Below the pieces are notes generated by a model, which was not told where the DNA came from, ran no database searches, and worked only from the letters and a program-made list of their open reading frames with translations. Of a stretch of 64,000 bases of DNA, positions 53,464-62,119 are shown piece by piece; within the stretch, counting starts at the first letter, position 1; every line of letters begins with the position of its first letter. This DNA is from Anderseniella sp963759095 (GTDB taxonomy: Bacteria > Pseudomonadota > Alphaproteobacteria > Rhizobiales > Aestuariivirgaceae). The stretch covers positions 98,891 to 162,890 of the forward strand of contig CAVWYF010000059.1 in NCBI GenBank assembly GCA_963759095.1, given 5' to 3'. A program made the translations under genes and the position numbers.

Positions 53464-54924
53464 TCAAAGGAGTTTTTTCACCTCTTCGGCTATGATTTTT
53501 ATGCCGTCTTCCAGTTTCGAGACAGGGACAAAAGCAAAGCCGAGGCGAAAGCAGTTTTTGCGATCGCCTTCCAAAAAGAAACTTTGGCCCTTGTCGATGA
53601 GCACTCCGCGCTCTCGCAGGTTTTCGCGGAGGAGCGTGGCATCAAAATGTTCCGGCCCGGTCAGCCAGAACGAGGTGCCTCCCATATTTCGCGTGTTTTC
53701 CAACATTGGCAAATGCGTTGCGATGGCGTCGAGCATGGCCTGCCAGCGTTTCTTGTAGCGCCGTTCGATATTGCGCAGGTGGGCGTCATAATGGCCTAAC
53801 CTGATGAAGATCGCGATCATCTCCTGTGACAGAGTGGGCGGGTGGCGGAACATGGTGCCCCGCACGATCCGTGCTTCCCGGACAATGTCGCGGTGGGCCA
53901 CGATAAAACCGACCCTGATACCCGGAGAAACTGTCTTGGAAAAGCTGCCCACATAAATCACCCGCTGGTGTCGATCCATTGCTCTCAGGGATGGCGACGA
54001 GCGCGCAAGGTAGTTCATTTCGGCTTCATAATCGTCTTCGATGATGAGAAAATCCTTGGCATGTGCCGCAGCCAACAGCTCTTCACGTCGAGCCTGCGTC
54101 ATCGTCACCATGGTGGGAAACTGGTGGCTGGGGGTGGTGAAGACCAGTTTAACACCGTCCGGAATGGCTGACGGGATTAACCCGTCCTGATCTACCGGCA
54201 CACCCTTCAACGTATTTCCAGCCATCTGAAAGGCATTGAATCCACCGAGAAAACCCGGGTTCTCAACGGCAATCGGCTTGCCGAACTGCGCAAACAGCAT
54301 CCCAAGAACCGAAAGCGCGTTCTGTGCTCCCAACGTGATCAGAATTTCGGAAGGATCGGCAAAGATGCCCCGGGTGGAAAGCAGTCTCTGGCGCAACTGT
54401 TCGATCAGGTTGGGGCTGTCGCTTTCGACTGAATCTCCCATCAGCAGGGGGATATTCTTGCGGCCCAGCACCAGCCTGGAGCATTCACGCCAGCCATCGA
54501 CCGGAAACAGGTTTGGATCAATCTGATTATAGATGAACGGATAGGGATAGCGTGTCCAATCCACCGGATTGTCGATCGGGATCATCTTAGATCGGGCGAA
54601 CTGCACCGGGGCGGGTACATCGGCAGTGGCTGCATCATGCTTCACCGGCATCTCTGCCAGTTCGTACACATCGGGATTGACGTAGTAGCCCGATCTGTCG
54701 CGGGCGACCAATAAGCCAAGATCTATGAGTTGAGTATAGGCGGCAAAAACGGTGTTGCGTGACACGCCAAGCTGGTCGGCAAGCAGGCGGCAGGATGGCA
54801 ACGGACGATCGAGCGACATCGACCTGGTTGTAATGGCAGAGCTTATCATTTCACAGACCTGATTGCGCAGGCTGAGATGTGAACTTTCGGGCAATCTGAA
54901 AAACAATGGCGACTGCTGGCTCAT
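53464..54924 (-). CDS. MocR-family (GntR/aminotransferase) transcriptional regulator
   Basis: A 486-residue regulator. The N-terminal GntR winged helix (about residues 15-85) contains LPSCRLLADQLGVSRNTVFA and YTQLIDLGLLVARDRSGYYV. The C-terminal type-I aminotransferase fold (about 120-486) has the PLP lysine in VGSFSKTVSPGIRVGF. MocR proteins respond to PLP adducts of amines or amino acids and commonly control divergent transport or metabolic genes. Here the divergent gene is the TRAP binding protein, and an intergenic 12-bp inverted repeat is a likely binding site. The ATG at 54924 begins at the expected place; the frame to 55092 crosses that promoter. Confidence 0.9.
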   Translation of the reverse strand: MSQQSPLFFRLPESSHLSLRNQVCEMISSAITTRSMSLDRPLPSCRLLADQLGVSRNTVFAAYTQLIDLGLLVARDRSGYYVNPDVYELAEMPVKHDAATADVPAPVQFARSKMIPIDNPVDWTRYPYPFIYNQIDPNLFPVDGWRECSRLVLGRKNIPLLMGDSVESDSPNLIEQLRQRLLSTRGIFADPSEILITLGAQNALSVLGMLFAQFGKPIAVENPGFLGGFNAFQMAGNTLKGVPVDQDGLIPSAIPDGVKLVFTTPSHQFPTMVTMTQARREELLAAAHAKDFLIIEDDYEAEMNYLARSSPSLRAMDRHQRVIYVGSFSKTVSPGIRVGFIVAHRDIVREARIVRGTMFRHPPTLSQEMIAIFIRLGHYDAHLRNIERRYKKRWQAMLDAIATHLPMLENTRNMGGTSFWLTGPEHFDATLLRENLRERGVLIDKGQSFFLEGDRKNCFRLGFAFVPVSKLEDGIKIIAEEVKKLL

Positions 54925-54961
54925 GAAGGCACTCCGGTTAGTGTCACGCTCTCCACGCCAT

Positions 54962-55069
54962 CTGTCCCTTGCAAATGGGTGTGTGCAAGGGACAGTATAC
55001 CGCGCAGCTGGCGTCGGCACAGAGGTTGTGCCCAACATAGGCCAACTGTCCTTTGCAAAGACAACCTCT
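54962..55069. promoter_or_regulatory. Divergent promoter region with a 12-bp perfect inverted repeat and a third half-site
   Basis: CTGTCCCTTGCA (54962-54973) and TGCAAGGGACAG (54984-54995) are exact complements with a 10-base spacer. A third, near-identical element, CTGTCCTTTGCA, lies at 55046-55057. It is enclosed by AGAGGTTGT (55021-55029) and ACAACCTCT (55061-55069), themselves exact complements. The set lies between the MocR gene and dctP and is the best operator candidate for MocR. Direct-plus-inverted half-site arrangements are common for this family. Confidence 0.65.
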
Positions 55070-55140
55070 GTCACTTCCACCGCTTTGGCCATTGCTGGTT
55101 AGGTAGCACCACGCAAAACAAATCGGAGGAGTTCGCAGAA

Positions 55141-56181
55141 ATGAAGTATTCCAAACATGTTAAAGCCATTATCGCAGCACTGGCGATGACACTGGCTGCA
55201 GGGGAGGCCACTGCAGAGAAAGTTCTAAAGCTTGGAACCGTAGGCTTCATAGGAATGCCGATTGGCGACGCCATAGATCAGGCGCTGATACCGACACTGA
55301 AGGAAGTATCCGGCGGGAAGATGAGCATTGAACCGCATTACCGGAAGTCGCTGTGCAGCGAACAGTCGTGTGGTGAGCAGGCAAACCAGGGGCTCCTGCA
55401 ATTGTGGACAAGCTCCACTGCGAATTTCGGAAATTTCGGCACCGCCCTGGCAATTTTCGATCTGCCGTATATCTTCAAGAGCATCGAGGACGCTGATCGT
55501 ATTTCTTCGGAATGGCTGGCCAAAAAGCAATGCGACATTGCCGCCGAAGAGGCCGGGCATATCTGCCTGACCGTGTATTCCAGCGGCGGTTTCCGTCAGC
55601 TTGGCAATGCCCATGGTCCCGTGCATGTTCCGTCCGACATGAAAGGCATCAAGTGGCGGGTCACAAAAAGTCCGATCGAGTACACGCTGATCAAAAACTG
55701 GGGTGCGGTACCTGTTCCCTATGACTGGGCGCAACTCTATCAGGGCCTGCAAACCGGGGTTGTCTCGGGTCAATATGTTGCAACACCTTGGCAGCAAGTC
55801 GCAAAGCTGCATGAGGTTGCAAAATACTTCACCGAAATCGGCGGTTCCTGGTCAGGCAATCAGCTGTCGATGGACAAGGGTCAGTACGACAAGTTGAGTG
55901 CTGAAGAAAAAGAGTGGCTGCATACTGCTGCTAAAGCCTTTGGCCAAAAAGTGCAGGAGCTTGACCGCAAGTGGGTAGAAGACGGTGAGAAAATCATCAA
56001 GGCTTCGATCACCGAATGGTATACCCCTAACGAAGAAGAGCTGGCACTATGGCGCGCAGGTGCAATCGACGCCTGGCTCAATGCCAAGGGCTCATTTGAT
56101 CCTGCAACCGCCGAGCGCGTTCTGCAGGAACAGGGCATGACGGACTTCATAGCCCAGCTCAAGAAAGCCGGCGCGCTGTAA
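55141..56181 (+). CDS. TRAP transporter substrate-binding protein (DctP type)
   Basis: A 346-residue periplasmic binding protein with a signal peptide (about residues 1-25, cleavage near ATA). DctP-like features include the segment ALAIFDLPYIFKSIEDADRI, the GIKWRVTKSPIEYTLIKNWG block with the conserved arginine that contacts a carboxylate, and the helix AQLYQGLQTGVVSGQYVATP. A paired CSEQSC motif near residues 64-69 suggests a disulfide. The ribosome site GGAGGAG precedes the ATG at 55141. The substrate is probably an organic acid but is not determinable. Confidence 0.88.
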   Translation: MKYSKHVKAIIAALAMTLAAGEATAEKVLKLGTVGFIGMPIGDAIDQALIPTLKEVSGGKMSIEPHYRKSLCSEQSCGEQANQGLLQLWTSSTANFGNFGTALAIFDLPYIFKSIEDADRISSEWLAKKQCDIAAEEAGHICLTVYSSGGFRQLGNAHGPVHVPSDMKGIKWRVTKSPIEYTLIKNWGAVPVPYDWAQLYQGLQTGVVSGQYVATPWQQVAKLHEVAKYFTEIGGSWSGNQLSMDKGQYDKLSAEEKEWLHTAAKAFGQKVQELDRKWVEDGEKIIKASITEWYTPNEEELALWRAGAIDAWLNAKGSFDPATAERVLQEQGMTDFIAQLKKAGAL

Positions 56182-56311
56182 GGCGAACTGCTCGTTAATC
56201 AACCTAGAGGTGACGTGGAAACCCCTCCACGTCCCTCATTGTTTTTAAACCCGACAACCCATTGCCATCAGGCAATCCCGACACCTCAGGTCGCGACAGG
56301 ATAGAGCTCAA

Positions 56312-57601
56312 ATGGAAAGCATCGCGCTTCTTGTGATACTTGTGGTGCTCATCATGCTGGGTGCACCGGTTGGCTTTACCCTGATCCTGATCCCTGTGGT
56401 CTACATACTGATATCCGATGCAGCACCGCTGATCCTGATCCCAAGTCAGATGTTCAGCGCCATTGATGCGGTTCCGCTGACCGCGATCCCGTTCTTCATG
56501 CTGACCGGCGAACTGATGACGAGCGCGACCATCACTGAACGTCTGGTTGAACTCAGTCAAAAACTGATCGGACGGATGCGCGGTTCAATGGCGCAAGCCA
56601 ACGTCTTGGTCAGCATGTTCTTTGCAGGCATGAACGGATCGGTTGTGGCCGATACGGCAACAGTGGGCTCGCTGCTGGTGCCGGCGATGAAGCGTGCTGG
56701 TTATCCACCGGCATTTGCCGCGGCGATTACTGCGGTCAGCTCGACAATTGGCGGGATCATTCCGCCCAGTATCATGATGATCGTGCTGGCAAACGCGGGC
56801 GGCATATCGGTTGGAGCCCTGTTTGCAGGTGGCATTGTGCCGGGGGTCATGATCGGCGCCCTGCTGATGGTGATCAACTACTTCATCGCGCGGCGTAACA
56901 ATTTCGAACGCAGTGAAGAGCCTTTCAGCCTGAAGGCCATCGCCATTGTCGGTTATAAGTCATCCTTCGCCTTGCTCATTCCCGTTGTGCTCGTCGGATC
57001 GGTTGTCTTTGGCATTGCCGGAGTGGTCGAGGCAGGTGCACTGACAGCAACAATCGCGCTCTTCATCGGTCTGTTTATCTACCGCACGATCACATGGACA
57101 AACTGCAAAAGTGCATTCGTGCGCGCCTTCAGAAACTCGGCGATGGTGTTCATCATCATTGCAGCGTCAGGCCCGTTCAGTTGGCTGTTGACCTCGTTGG
57201 GCGCAATCAATGATCTGGAACAGTGGCTGTTGAGCTATACCCATAACCCGCTGCTGTTCGCCCTGGTGCTGGTGGTGTTCATCTGTCTGCTCGGTATGGT
57301 GATGGACTCTGCTGCGAACATCATTGTTGTAGGGCCGGTGCTGGTGGATGTCATGGTCAAGGCAGGGTATCCTGATGTCCAGGCTGCACTGGTTGTCGTC
57401 GTGGGGTTTCTGATCGGATCTGTTACACCGCCGGTCGGTGTCGCCTTTTTTACCGCAGGCGCCATTGCAAATGTGAGGCTGGAAAAAGTGGCCGTTGCGA
57501 TGGTGCCCTATCTCGTTGCCTTGTTTGCGTTGCTCTTCGTTTTGATCATCGTTCCCGACATCACGATGTATCTGCCGCGCGCCATGGGGTTTGCGAAGTG
57601 A
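56312..57601 (+). CDS. TRAP transporter large membrane subunit (DctM type)
   Basis: A 429-residue membrane protein with about twelve helices. DctM signatures are LVLIMLGAPVGFTLILIPVV, then MSMFFAGMNGSVVADTATVG-like VSMFFAGMNGSVVADTATVG near residues 105-124 and ITAVSSTIGGIIPPSIMMIV, and the C-terminal half's VVVGFLIGSVTPPVGVAFFT. The two P-P motifs mark the re-entrant substrate loops. It lies 130 bases downstream of dctP and upstream of dctQ, the order P-M-Q, which is less common than P-Q-M. Confidence 0.92.
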   Translation: MESIALLVILVVLIMLGAPVGFTLILIPVVYILISDAAPLILIPSQMFSAIDAVPLTAIPFFMLTGELMTSATITERLVELSQKLIGRMRGSMAQANVLVSMFFAGMNGSVVADTATVGSLLVPAMKRAGYPPAFAAAITAVSSTIGGIIPPSIMMIVLANAGGISVGALFAGGIVPGVMIGALLMVINYFIARRNNFERSEEPFSLKAIAIVGYKSSFALLIPVVLVGSVVFGIAGVVEAGALTATIALFIGLFIYRTITWTNCKSAFVRAFRNSAMVFIIIAASGPFSWLLTSLGAINDLEQWLLSYTHNPLLFALVLVVFICLLGMVMDSAANIIVVGPVLVDVMVKAGYPDVQAALVVVVGFLIGSVTPPVGVAFFTAGAIANVRLEKVAVAMVPYLVALFALLFVLIIVPDITMYLPRAMGFAK

Positions 57602-57677
57602 AGCGCCAGACCTGCGCTACACTCGGGCAAACAGTGCGGATCGCTTACGCAGTCGCTTATTGTAAGGAAGCTGTGAA

Positions 57678-58256
57678 ATGTTGAAGGCTGCAAAATTCAT
57701 CGACGGCGCGGTGAAGAAGCTGTTGACCGCCTTCTGCGCCATCCTGCTGTTGCTCATGGTTGCCTTCACGGTTTACTCGGTCGTGATGCGCTACGTTTTT
57801 GAGAACCCTCCGGTCTGGGGTGATTTGCTGACGGTTCTCAGCAACATCTGGCTGGTCTTTCTGGCGCTTGCCCTGACCGTGCGGGACAAGGACCACATAG
57901 CGCTCGACATGATCTATACCTGGTTGCCACTGAAAGCGGCCTTTGCCATCCAGCAATTCTGGACACTGGTCATTTTCGGACTGGGGCTGGTGATGATCGT
58001 TTACGGGATAGAGGCTGTTTCCACGATGGGCGGCAAATACTGGGAGATGTGGTATTTCGCCTGGGAAGATGGCCAGATCGTCTTCAAGCCAAACTATATG
58101 CCCAAGAAATACGCAATTGCCATCGTGCCGATATCCGGCGTGCTTGTCTGCATTGCGGCTATTGCGTCGGTGCTTGAAGACAGCCTGCGCCTGAAAGAGG
58201 GCACCTTCAAACATGTCAAGGACATCGATGTCCAGGCTGACAACGAAGAACTCTAG
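57678..58256 (+). CDS. TRAP transporter small membrane subunit (DctQ type)
   Basis: A 192-residue protein with four helices (about residues 13-35, 50-70, 90-112 and 140-165). The DctQ pattern appears as YSVVMRYVFENPPVWGDLLT with W-x-x-E/D at the end of the first loop, then RDKDHIALDMIY, matching the 'REGGHI' position. It completes the TRAP system with the two upstream genes. It is convergent with the cyclotransferase gene, 63 bases away. Confidence 0.88.
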   Translation: MLKAAKFIDGAVKKLLTAFCAILLLLMVAFTVYSVVMRYVFENPPVWGDLLTVLSNIWLVFLALALTVRDKDHIALDMIYTWLPLKAAFAIQQFWTLVIFGLGLVMIVYGIEAVSTMGGKYWEMWYFAWEDGQIVFKPNYMPKKYAIAIVPISGVLVCIAAIASVLEDSLRLKEGTFKHVKDIDVQADNEEL

Positions 58257-58319
58257 TTATGTCGCAATTTCGTATCGTCGACTGTACGACGTGAAGCATG
58301 GATTTCGGCCTTTCCGGCT

Positions 58320-58859
58320 TTAGAATATCGCCTGCCAGTCGTCATGACCGGCGGCCTGCAGTGCCTCGATCCCGGCCAGCCTGGCCGGGCGATGATCTTC
58401 AGTATCCGGTTTGAACGGTACCGCCTGAAAGGCTGCCAGCACTTGCGGATCAAAGCTGTTCTCGGTGGCGCCGGCAATGCACAGCGCCAGGTACCAGTCA
58501 AAGGGTATCAGGGCATGGTCATGGCGTTGCGGCATGTAGGTTGCGGTTGAAATCAGGTTGCCGTCACCAGCCATTGTCACCTGAAAATCATCGTGCCGGG
58601 TATAGCCGTGACCCACTCCTTCAATCCGGTCCAGCACCGGCATTTCCTCTGCGGCGAGTTCATAGACAACACCGGGCTGAACCGCACCTTGACGCTGTAC
58701 CAGTCCGGCCTTGCCGGAGCCGTCGCCGCCCGGTTTGGAGAAGCTCACTGTCCAGCCATCGGTCATTGCAACACCGACGACGCGTGCGGAAGAGCAACGT
58801 GCGGTCAGGCGGGTGGACAGAAGATTGGAGCCATAGGCGAAGTACAGACAGGTATGCAT
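58320..58859 (-). CDS. Gamma-glutamylcyclotransferase family protein
   Basis: A 179-residue protein opening with the family motif YFAYGSNL and carrying the catalytic-type glutamate in VLDRIEGVGHGYTRHD. Members turn gamma-glutamyl amino acids or amines into 5-oxoproline plus the free amine. The start is the ATG at 58859; a TTG sits just before it. Its last 65 codons or so are duplicated at 51891-52092. It could act with the PuuB-like oxidase at 49.9 kb on gamma-glutamyl amines, which is inference only. Confidence 0.87.
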   Translation of the reverse strand: MHTCLYFAYGSNLLSTRLTARCSSARVVGVAMTDGWTVSFSKPGGDGSGKAGLVQRQGAVQPGVVYELAAEEMPVLDRIEGVGHGYTRHDDFQVTMAGDGNLISTATYMPQRHDHALIPFDWYLALCIAGATENSFDPQVLAAFQAVPFKPDTEDHRPARLAGIEALQAAGHDDWQAIF

Positions 58860-58937
58860 CAAAGGGGCCTTGCCGGTGTTTCACAGATAGTGCCATGCTG
58901 CCTCCAACATGGCCAGCGAACAACAGGGAATACGTAA

Positions 58938-60293
58938 ATGATTGTCGAAACACTGGAAGGACTTGCCGTTCAACTGCAAAACGGCAAGACCACTTCGCGG
59001 GACCTGACTGAAGCCTGCCTTGCGCGTATCGAGGATGAAGCGGGAGAGGGCGTGCGGGCTTTCCTGTCTACTGATGCAGAAGGCGCGATCGCGACAGCGG
59101 ATTTCATGGATGCGCGGCGCAGGGCAGGCCGCGCACCTTCGCCTTATGCAGGTATTCCCATATCGCTGAAGGACCTGTTCGATGTGGCAGGCGAAGTGAC
59201 CGCAGCAGGTTCGACCATCCTGCGCAGCAGCGAACCGGTCACCGCTGATGCGACCTGTGTGGCGCGCCTGCGTGCAGCGGGCTTTGTGTTCCTTGGCCGC
59301 ACCAACATGACCGAATTTGCCTATTCGGGTGTGGGCATAAACCCGCACTACGGCACGCCGAAATCTGTCTGGGACCGGGCGCAAGGGCGCATTCCCGGCG
59401 GGTCCTCGTCAGGTGCCGCAGTGTCGGTGGCTGACGGCATGGCTTATATGGGGCTGGGGACAGATACCGGCGGGTCGTGCCGCGTGCCGGCCGCTTTCAA
59501 CGGCATCACCGGATACAAGTCGTCGACAGGCCGGGTTCCCAGAGACGGCGTTTTTCCGCTGTCGGACACACTGGATACGGTCGGTCCGCTGGCCAATACG
59601 GTGCAGTGCTGTTCAATCATTGATGCCATGATGGCCGGTGACCGGACGGGCAGCCTGCTGGCCCGCGACCCGGCAACCTTGCGCTTCGGCATTCTGCAGC
59701 ATGTGGCGATGGACGCGATGGACCCGGAAGTGGCAACCGCATTTGATGCGGCGATCAAGACACTCGGCAAGGCCGGCATTGTGTTTTCAGAAGTGCCGTT
59801 TCCGGATCTGACCGAGCTGCCGAGCCTGAATGCCAAGGGCGGTATTTCGGCAGCCGAAGCCATGGATGTGCATGCCGACATGCTGGAACGCCATGCGCAA
59901 GAATACCATCATATGGTTCGCACCCGCATCCTGTCCGGTCTCAATGTCACCGGGCCTGAACTGGTTGCACACTACCGGCGGCGCAAGGAGATGATCGCGA
60001 AATTCGCCCGCCTGTGTTCCGGTCTGGACGGGTTCATTCTGCCGACCGTGCCGATATTGCCGCCGCTGATCTCGGAAGTTGAAAAGGATGAGCGCTATGG
60101 CCCGCTGAACTTCCTGTGCCTGCGCAATACATTCCTGGGCAATTTCCTCGACAGTTGTGCGATTTCCGTGCCGATGACGGCGCGCGGTGAGGCGCCTGCC
60201 GGTATCATGATCATGCGCCTGCATGGCCAGGACACTGAACTGTTCAATACGGCCGCAGCCGTGGAAACCATCCTGAACAAGGCATTGTCATGA
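58938..60293 (+). CDS. Amidase signature family hydrolase
   Basis: A 451-residue amidase with the Ser-cisSer-Lys triad: Lys78 in ISLKDLFDVAG, the cis-serine near residues 156-157 in GGSSSGAAVSVADG, and Ser180 in GTDTGGSCRVPAAF. It hydrolyses amide bonds; the substrate is not evident. It lacks GatB/GatC partners, so is not the tRNA amidotransferase. It overlaps the next gene by four bases (ATGA), tying it to the dehydrogenase downstream in one operon with the 61.3-kb gene. Confidence 0.9.
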   Translation: MIVETLEGLAVQLQNGKTTSRDLTEACLARIEDEAGEGVRAFLSTDAEGAIATADFMDARRRAGRAPSPYAGIPISLKDLFDVAGEVTAAGSTILRSSEPVTADATCVARLRAAGFVFLGRTNMTEFAYSGVGINPHYGTPKSVWDRAQGRIPGGSSSGAAVSVADGMAYMGLGTDTGGSCRVPAAFNGITGYKSSTGRVPRDGVFPLSDTLDTVGPLANTVQCCSIIDAMMAGDRTGSLLARDPATLRFGILQHVAMDAMDPEVATAFDAAIKTLGKAGIVFSEVPFPDLTELPSLNAKGGISAAEAMDVHADMLERHAQEYHHMVRTRILSGLNVTGPELVAHYRRRKEMIAKFARLCSGLDGFILPTVPILPPLISEVEKDERYGPLNFLCLRNTFLGNFLDSCAISVPMTARGEAPAGIMIMRLHGQDTELFNTAAAVETILNKALS

Positions 60294-61300
60294 AAACCGA
60301 AACCATCAAGCTGATCGAGCTGCGCACGGTGTGCATCAAGGCATTGAAAGCAGCCGGCTGTGACGATGCAAACGCCGATGCGATTTCCGGTACGGTGTGT
60401 GCGGCAGAGCGAGATCACTGTCACAGCCACGGGATTTTGCGGATGCCGGGCTACCTGAAATCCTTCGCCGGCGGCAAGGCCAACCCGACCGCCAGGCCAA
60501 CCTGGACCAAGACCGCACCGGGCGTTATTCGCGGCGATGGCGACAATGGCTTTGCGCCCTTGTCGCTGAACATGATGGCAGGCGATATCGGTGATCTGGC
60601 GAAACAGCAAGGCGTTGCCTGTCTGGCGCTGACCAACATGCATCATTTTGCAGCGCTGTGGCCTGAAATGGAACTGATGACGCAGCAGGGGCTGGTGGCG
60701 ATGACCATGACGTCTGCTTTTCCGATCGTACCGCCGCCGGGCGGCACCAAACCGTTGTTCGGCACCAACCCGATTGCTTTTGGATGGCCGCGCGATAATG
60801 GCGAGGCAGTGATTTTTGACATGGCCACAGCTGCCAGGGCGCATGGCGAGATTCTCATGGCGGCGCGCGAGGGCAAGGAGTTGCCACCCGGCACGATCAT
60901 CGACAAGAACGGCAATCCATCGACCAATCCGGAGGATGTTCATGGCGGGGCTATCCTTGCCTTCGGTGGGGCCAAGGGTGCGCTGGTGTCGATGATGGTT
61001 GAACTGATGGCGGGCGCCCTGATGGGCGAGCCGTTCAGCTTTGAAACCGCAAAGAAGGCCGAGCCCGACGGGCTGGCCAACCGCGGCGGGCAATTGATCA
61101 TTGCCATTGATCCGGCACGGTTCGGTGACGCGAGCGGATGGGCAGCGCACGCAGAAGCCCTGTTTGCCGAGATGATCAAACAGGACGGTGTGCGCATGCC
61201 CAGCCGGCGCCGCTATGAAGCGCGCCGCATGACCGAGGCTTCCGGCATTGTTGAAGTAGCGTCTGATCTGCTGGGGCAGGTCAAAACCGCTGCGGGGTGA
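60290..61300 (+). CDS. Malate/L-lactate dehydrogenase (Ldh2) family oxidoreductase
   Basis: A 336-residue NAD(P)-dependent enzyme of the YbiC/ComC/DpkA family, unrelated to classical lactate dehydrogenase. Motifs include ERDHCHSHGILRMPGYLKSF, then ALTNMHHFAALWPEMELM and FGTNPIAFGWPRDN with the cofactor-site block. Members reduce 2-keto acids, ureidoglycolate or cyclic imines such as piperideine-2-carboxylate. Tight coupling to an amidase suggests a short catabolic route for an amide or cyclic amino acid. It overlaps the next gene by one base (TGATG). Confidence 0.87.
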   Translation: MKTETIKLIELRTVCIKALKAAGCDDANADAISGTVCAAERDHCHSHGILRMPGYLKSFAGGKANPTARPTWTKTAPGVIRGDGDNGFAPLSLNMMAGDIGDLAKQQGVACLALTNMHHFAALWPEMELMTQQGLVAMTMTSAFPIVPPPGGTKPLFGTNPIAFGWPRDNGEAVIFDMATAARAHGEILMAAREGKELPPGTIIDKNGNPSTNPEDVHGGAILAFGGAKGALVSMMVELMAGALMGEPFSFETAKKAEPDGLANRGGQLIIAIDPARFGDASGWAAHAEALFAEMIKQDGVRMPSRRRYEARRMTEASGIVEVASDLLGQVKTAAG

Positions 61301-62115
61301 TGCGACTGGCGCTTCATGCCGTCGGTGTCGTGTTTCTGACCCTGCTGACGCAGATCGGCGGGCTGGCGTGGATCGGAACTGCTGTGATTGCGCACAGACT
61401 GCCCGGACGGCGGCTTGTCATGCTTGCCATGTTTCTAGCGATTTATGCCTGCTTGTCGATTGCCGCCGTGAGTGTTGCGCCAGTGTTCGGCAGGGTGGCA
61501 TTGCCATGCTTTGCCACCGGCCAGTCGCAACTGGCGATGCAGTCGCCGCTGTATTGCGCATTGAACCGGCACTATGTGTCAAAGCCAATGTATGACATGG
61601 CAGACAAACTGGCGGCGGACATGAACCGGCAATTCCCCGGAACACTGACGCAAGCCCTTGATGCCAGTTTTCCGTTTCTGGACGGCTTTCCGTTGCTGCC
61701 GCATCTGTCGCACAATGACGGCAACAAGCTGGACATTGCGCTGTATTACGGCGATCCCGGTACGGCAAAATACATACGCGGCAAAACCAGATCACCAATC
61801 GGGTTTTGGGGGTTCGAACGCCCGGAACCAGGCGCCGAGTTGCCTTGCGCCGGGCGGCACGACATTGTGACCGGGCGTTGGGACATGGGCTGGTTTCAGA
61901 TATTCAACAGCGTTGTCGTGCTGGATCGCTCAAGAACACGGGCAGCGCTTGAATGGCTGACAGTGCAGGACGGGGGACGCAAGGCCGGGGTGACGAAAGT
62001 TTTTATCGAACCCCATCTGGCAAACTCGCTCGGTGTCACGGGTGACATTTTACGATTCCAAGGGTGCCGGGCCGCCCGGCACGATGATCATTTTCACTTT
62101 CAGGTGGGCGGATAG
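61300..62115 (+). CDS. Membrane-anchored protein with LAS-peptidase-like (M15/M74) zinc motifs, otherwise unknown
   Basis: A 271-residue protein. Residues 1-60 hold two hydrophobic helices. The remainder is polar and carries HLSHNDGNKLDIALYY at about residue 145 and RHDDHFHFQV at the end, which match the H-x(6)-D and H-x-H zinc-binding pattern of LAS metallopeptidases such as MepA and D-Ala-D-Ala peptidases. No full family match is recognised, so peptidoglycan hydrolysis is only a hypothesis. It overlaps the dehydrogenase gene and ends four bases before the convergent M19-like gene. Confidence 0.6.
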   Translation: MRLALHAVGVVFLTLLTQIGGLAWIGTAVIAHRLPGRRLVMLAMFLAIYACLSIAAVSVAPVFGRVALPCFATGQSQLAMQSPLYCALNRHYVSKPMYDMADKLAADMNRQFPGTLTQALDASFPFLDGFPLLPHLSHNDGNKLDIALYYGDPGTAKYIRGKTRSPIGFWGFERPEPGAELPCAGRHDIVTGRWDMGWFQIFNSVVVLDRSRTRAALEWLTVQDGGRKAGVTKVFIEPHLANSLGVTGDILRFQGCRAARHDDHFHFQVGG

Positions 62116-62119
62116 GCGT

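Noticed and set aside
61808..61825. tRNA-like GGTTCGAAC sequence
   Set aside because: It lies in coding sequence with no cloverleaf around it.
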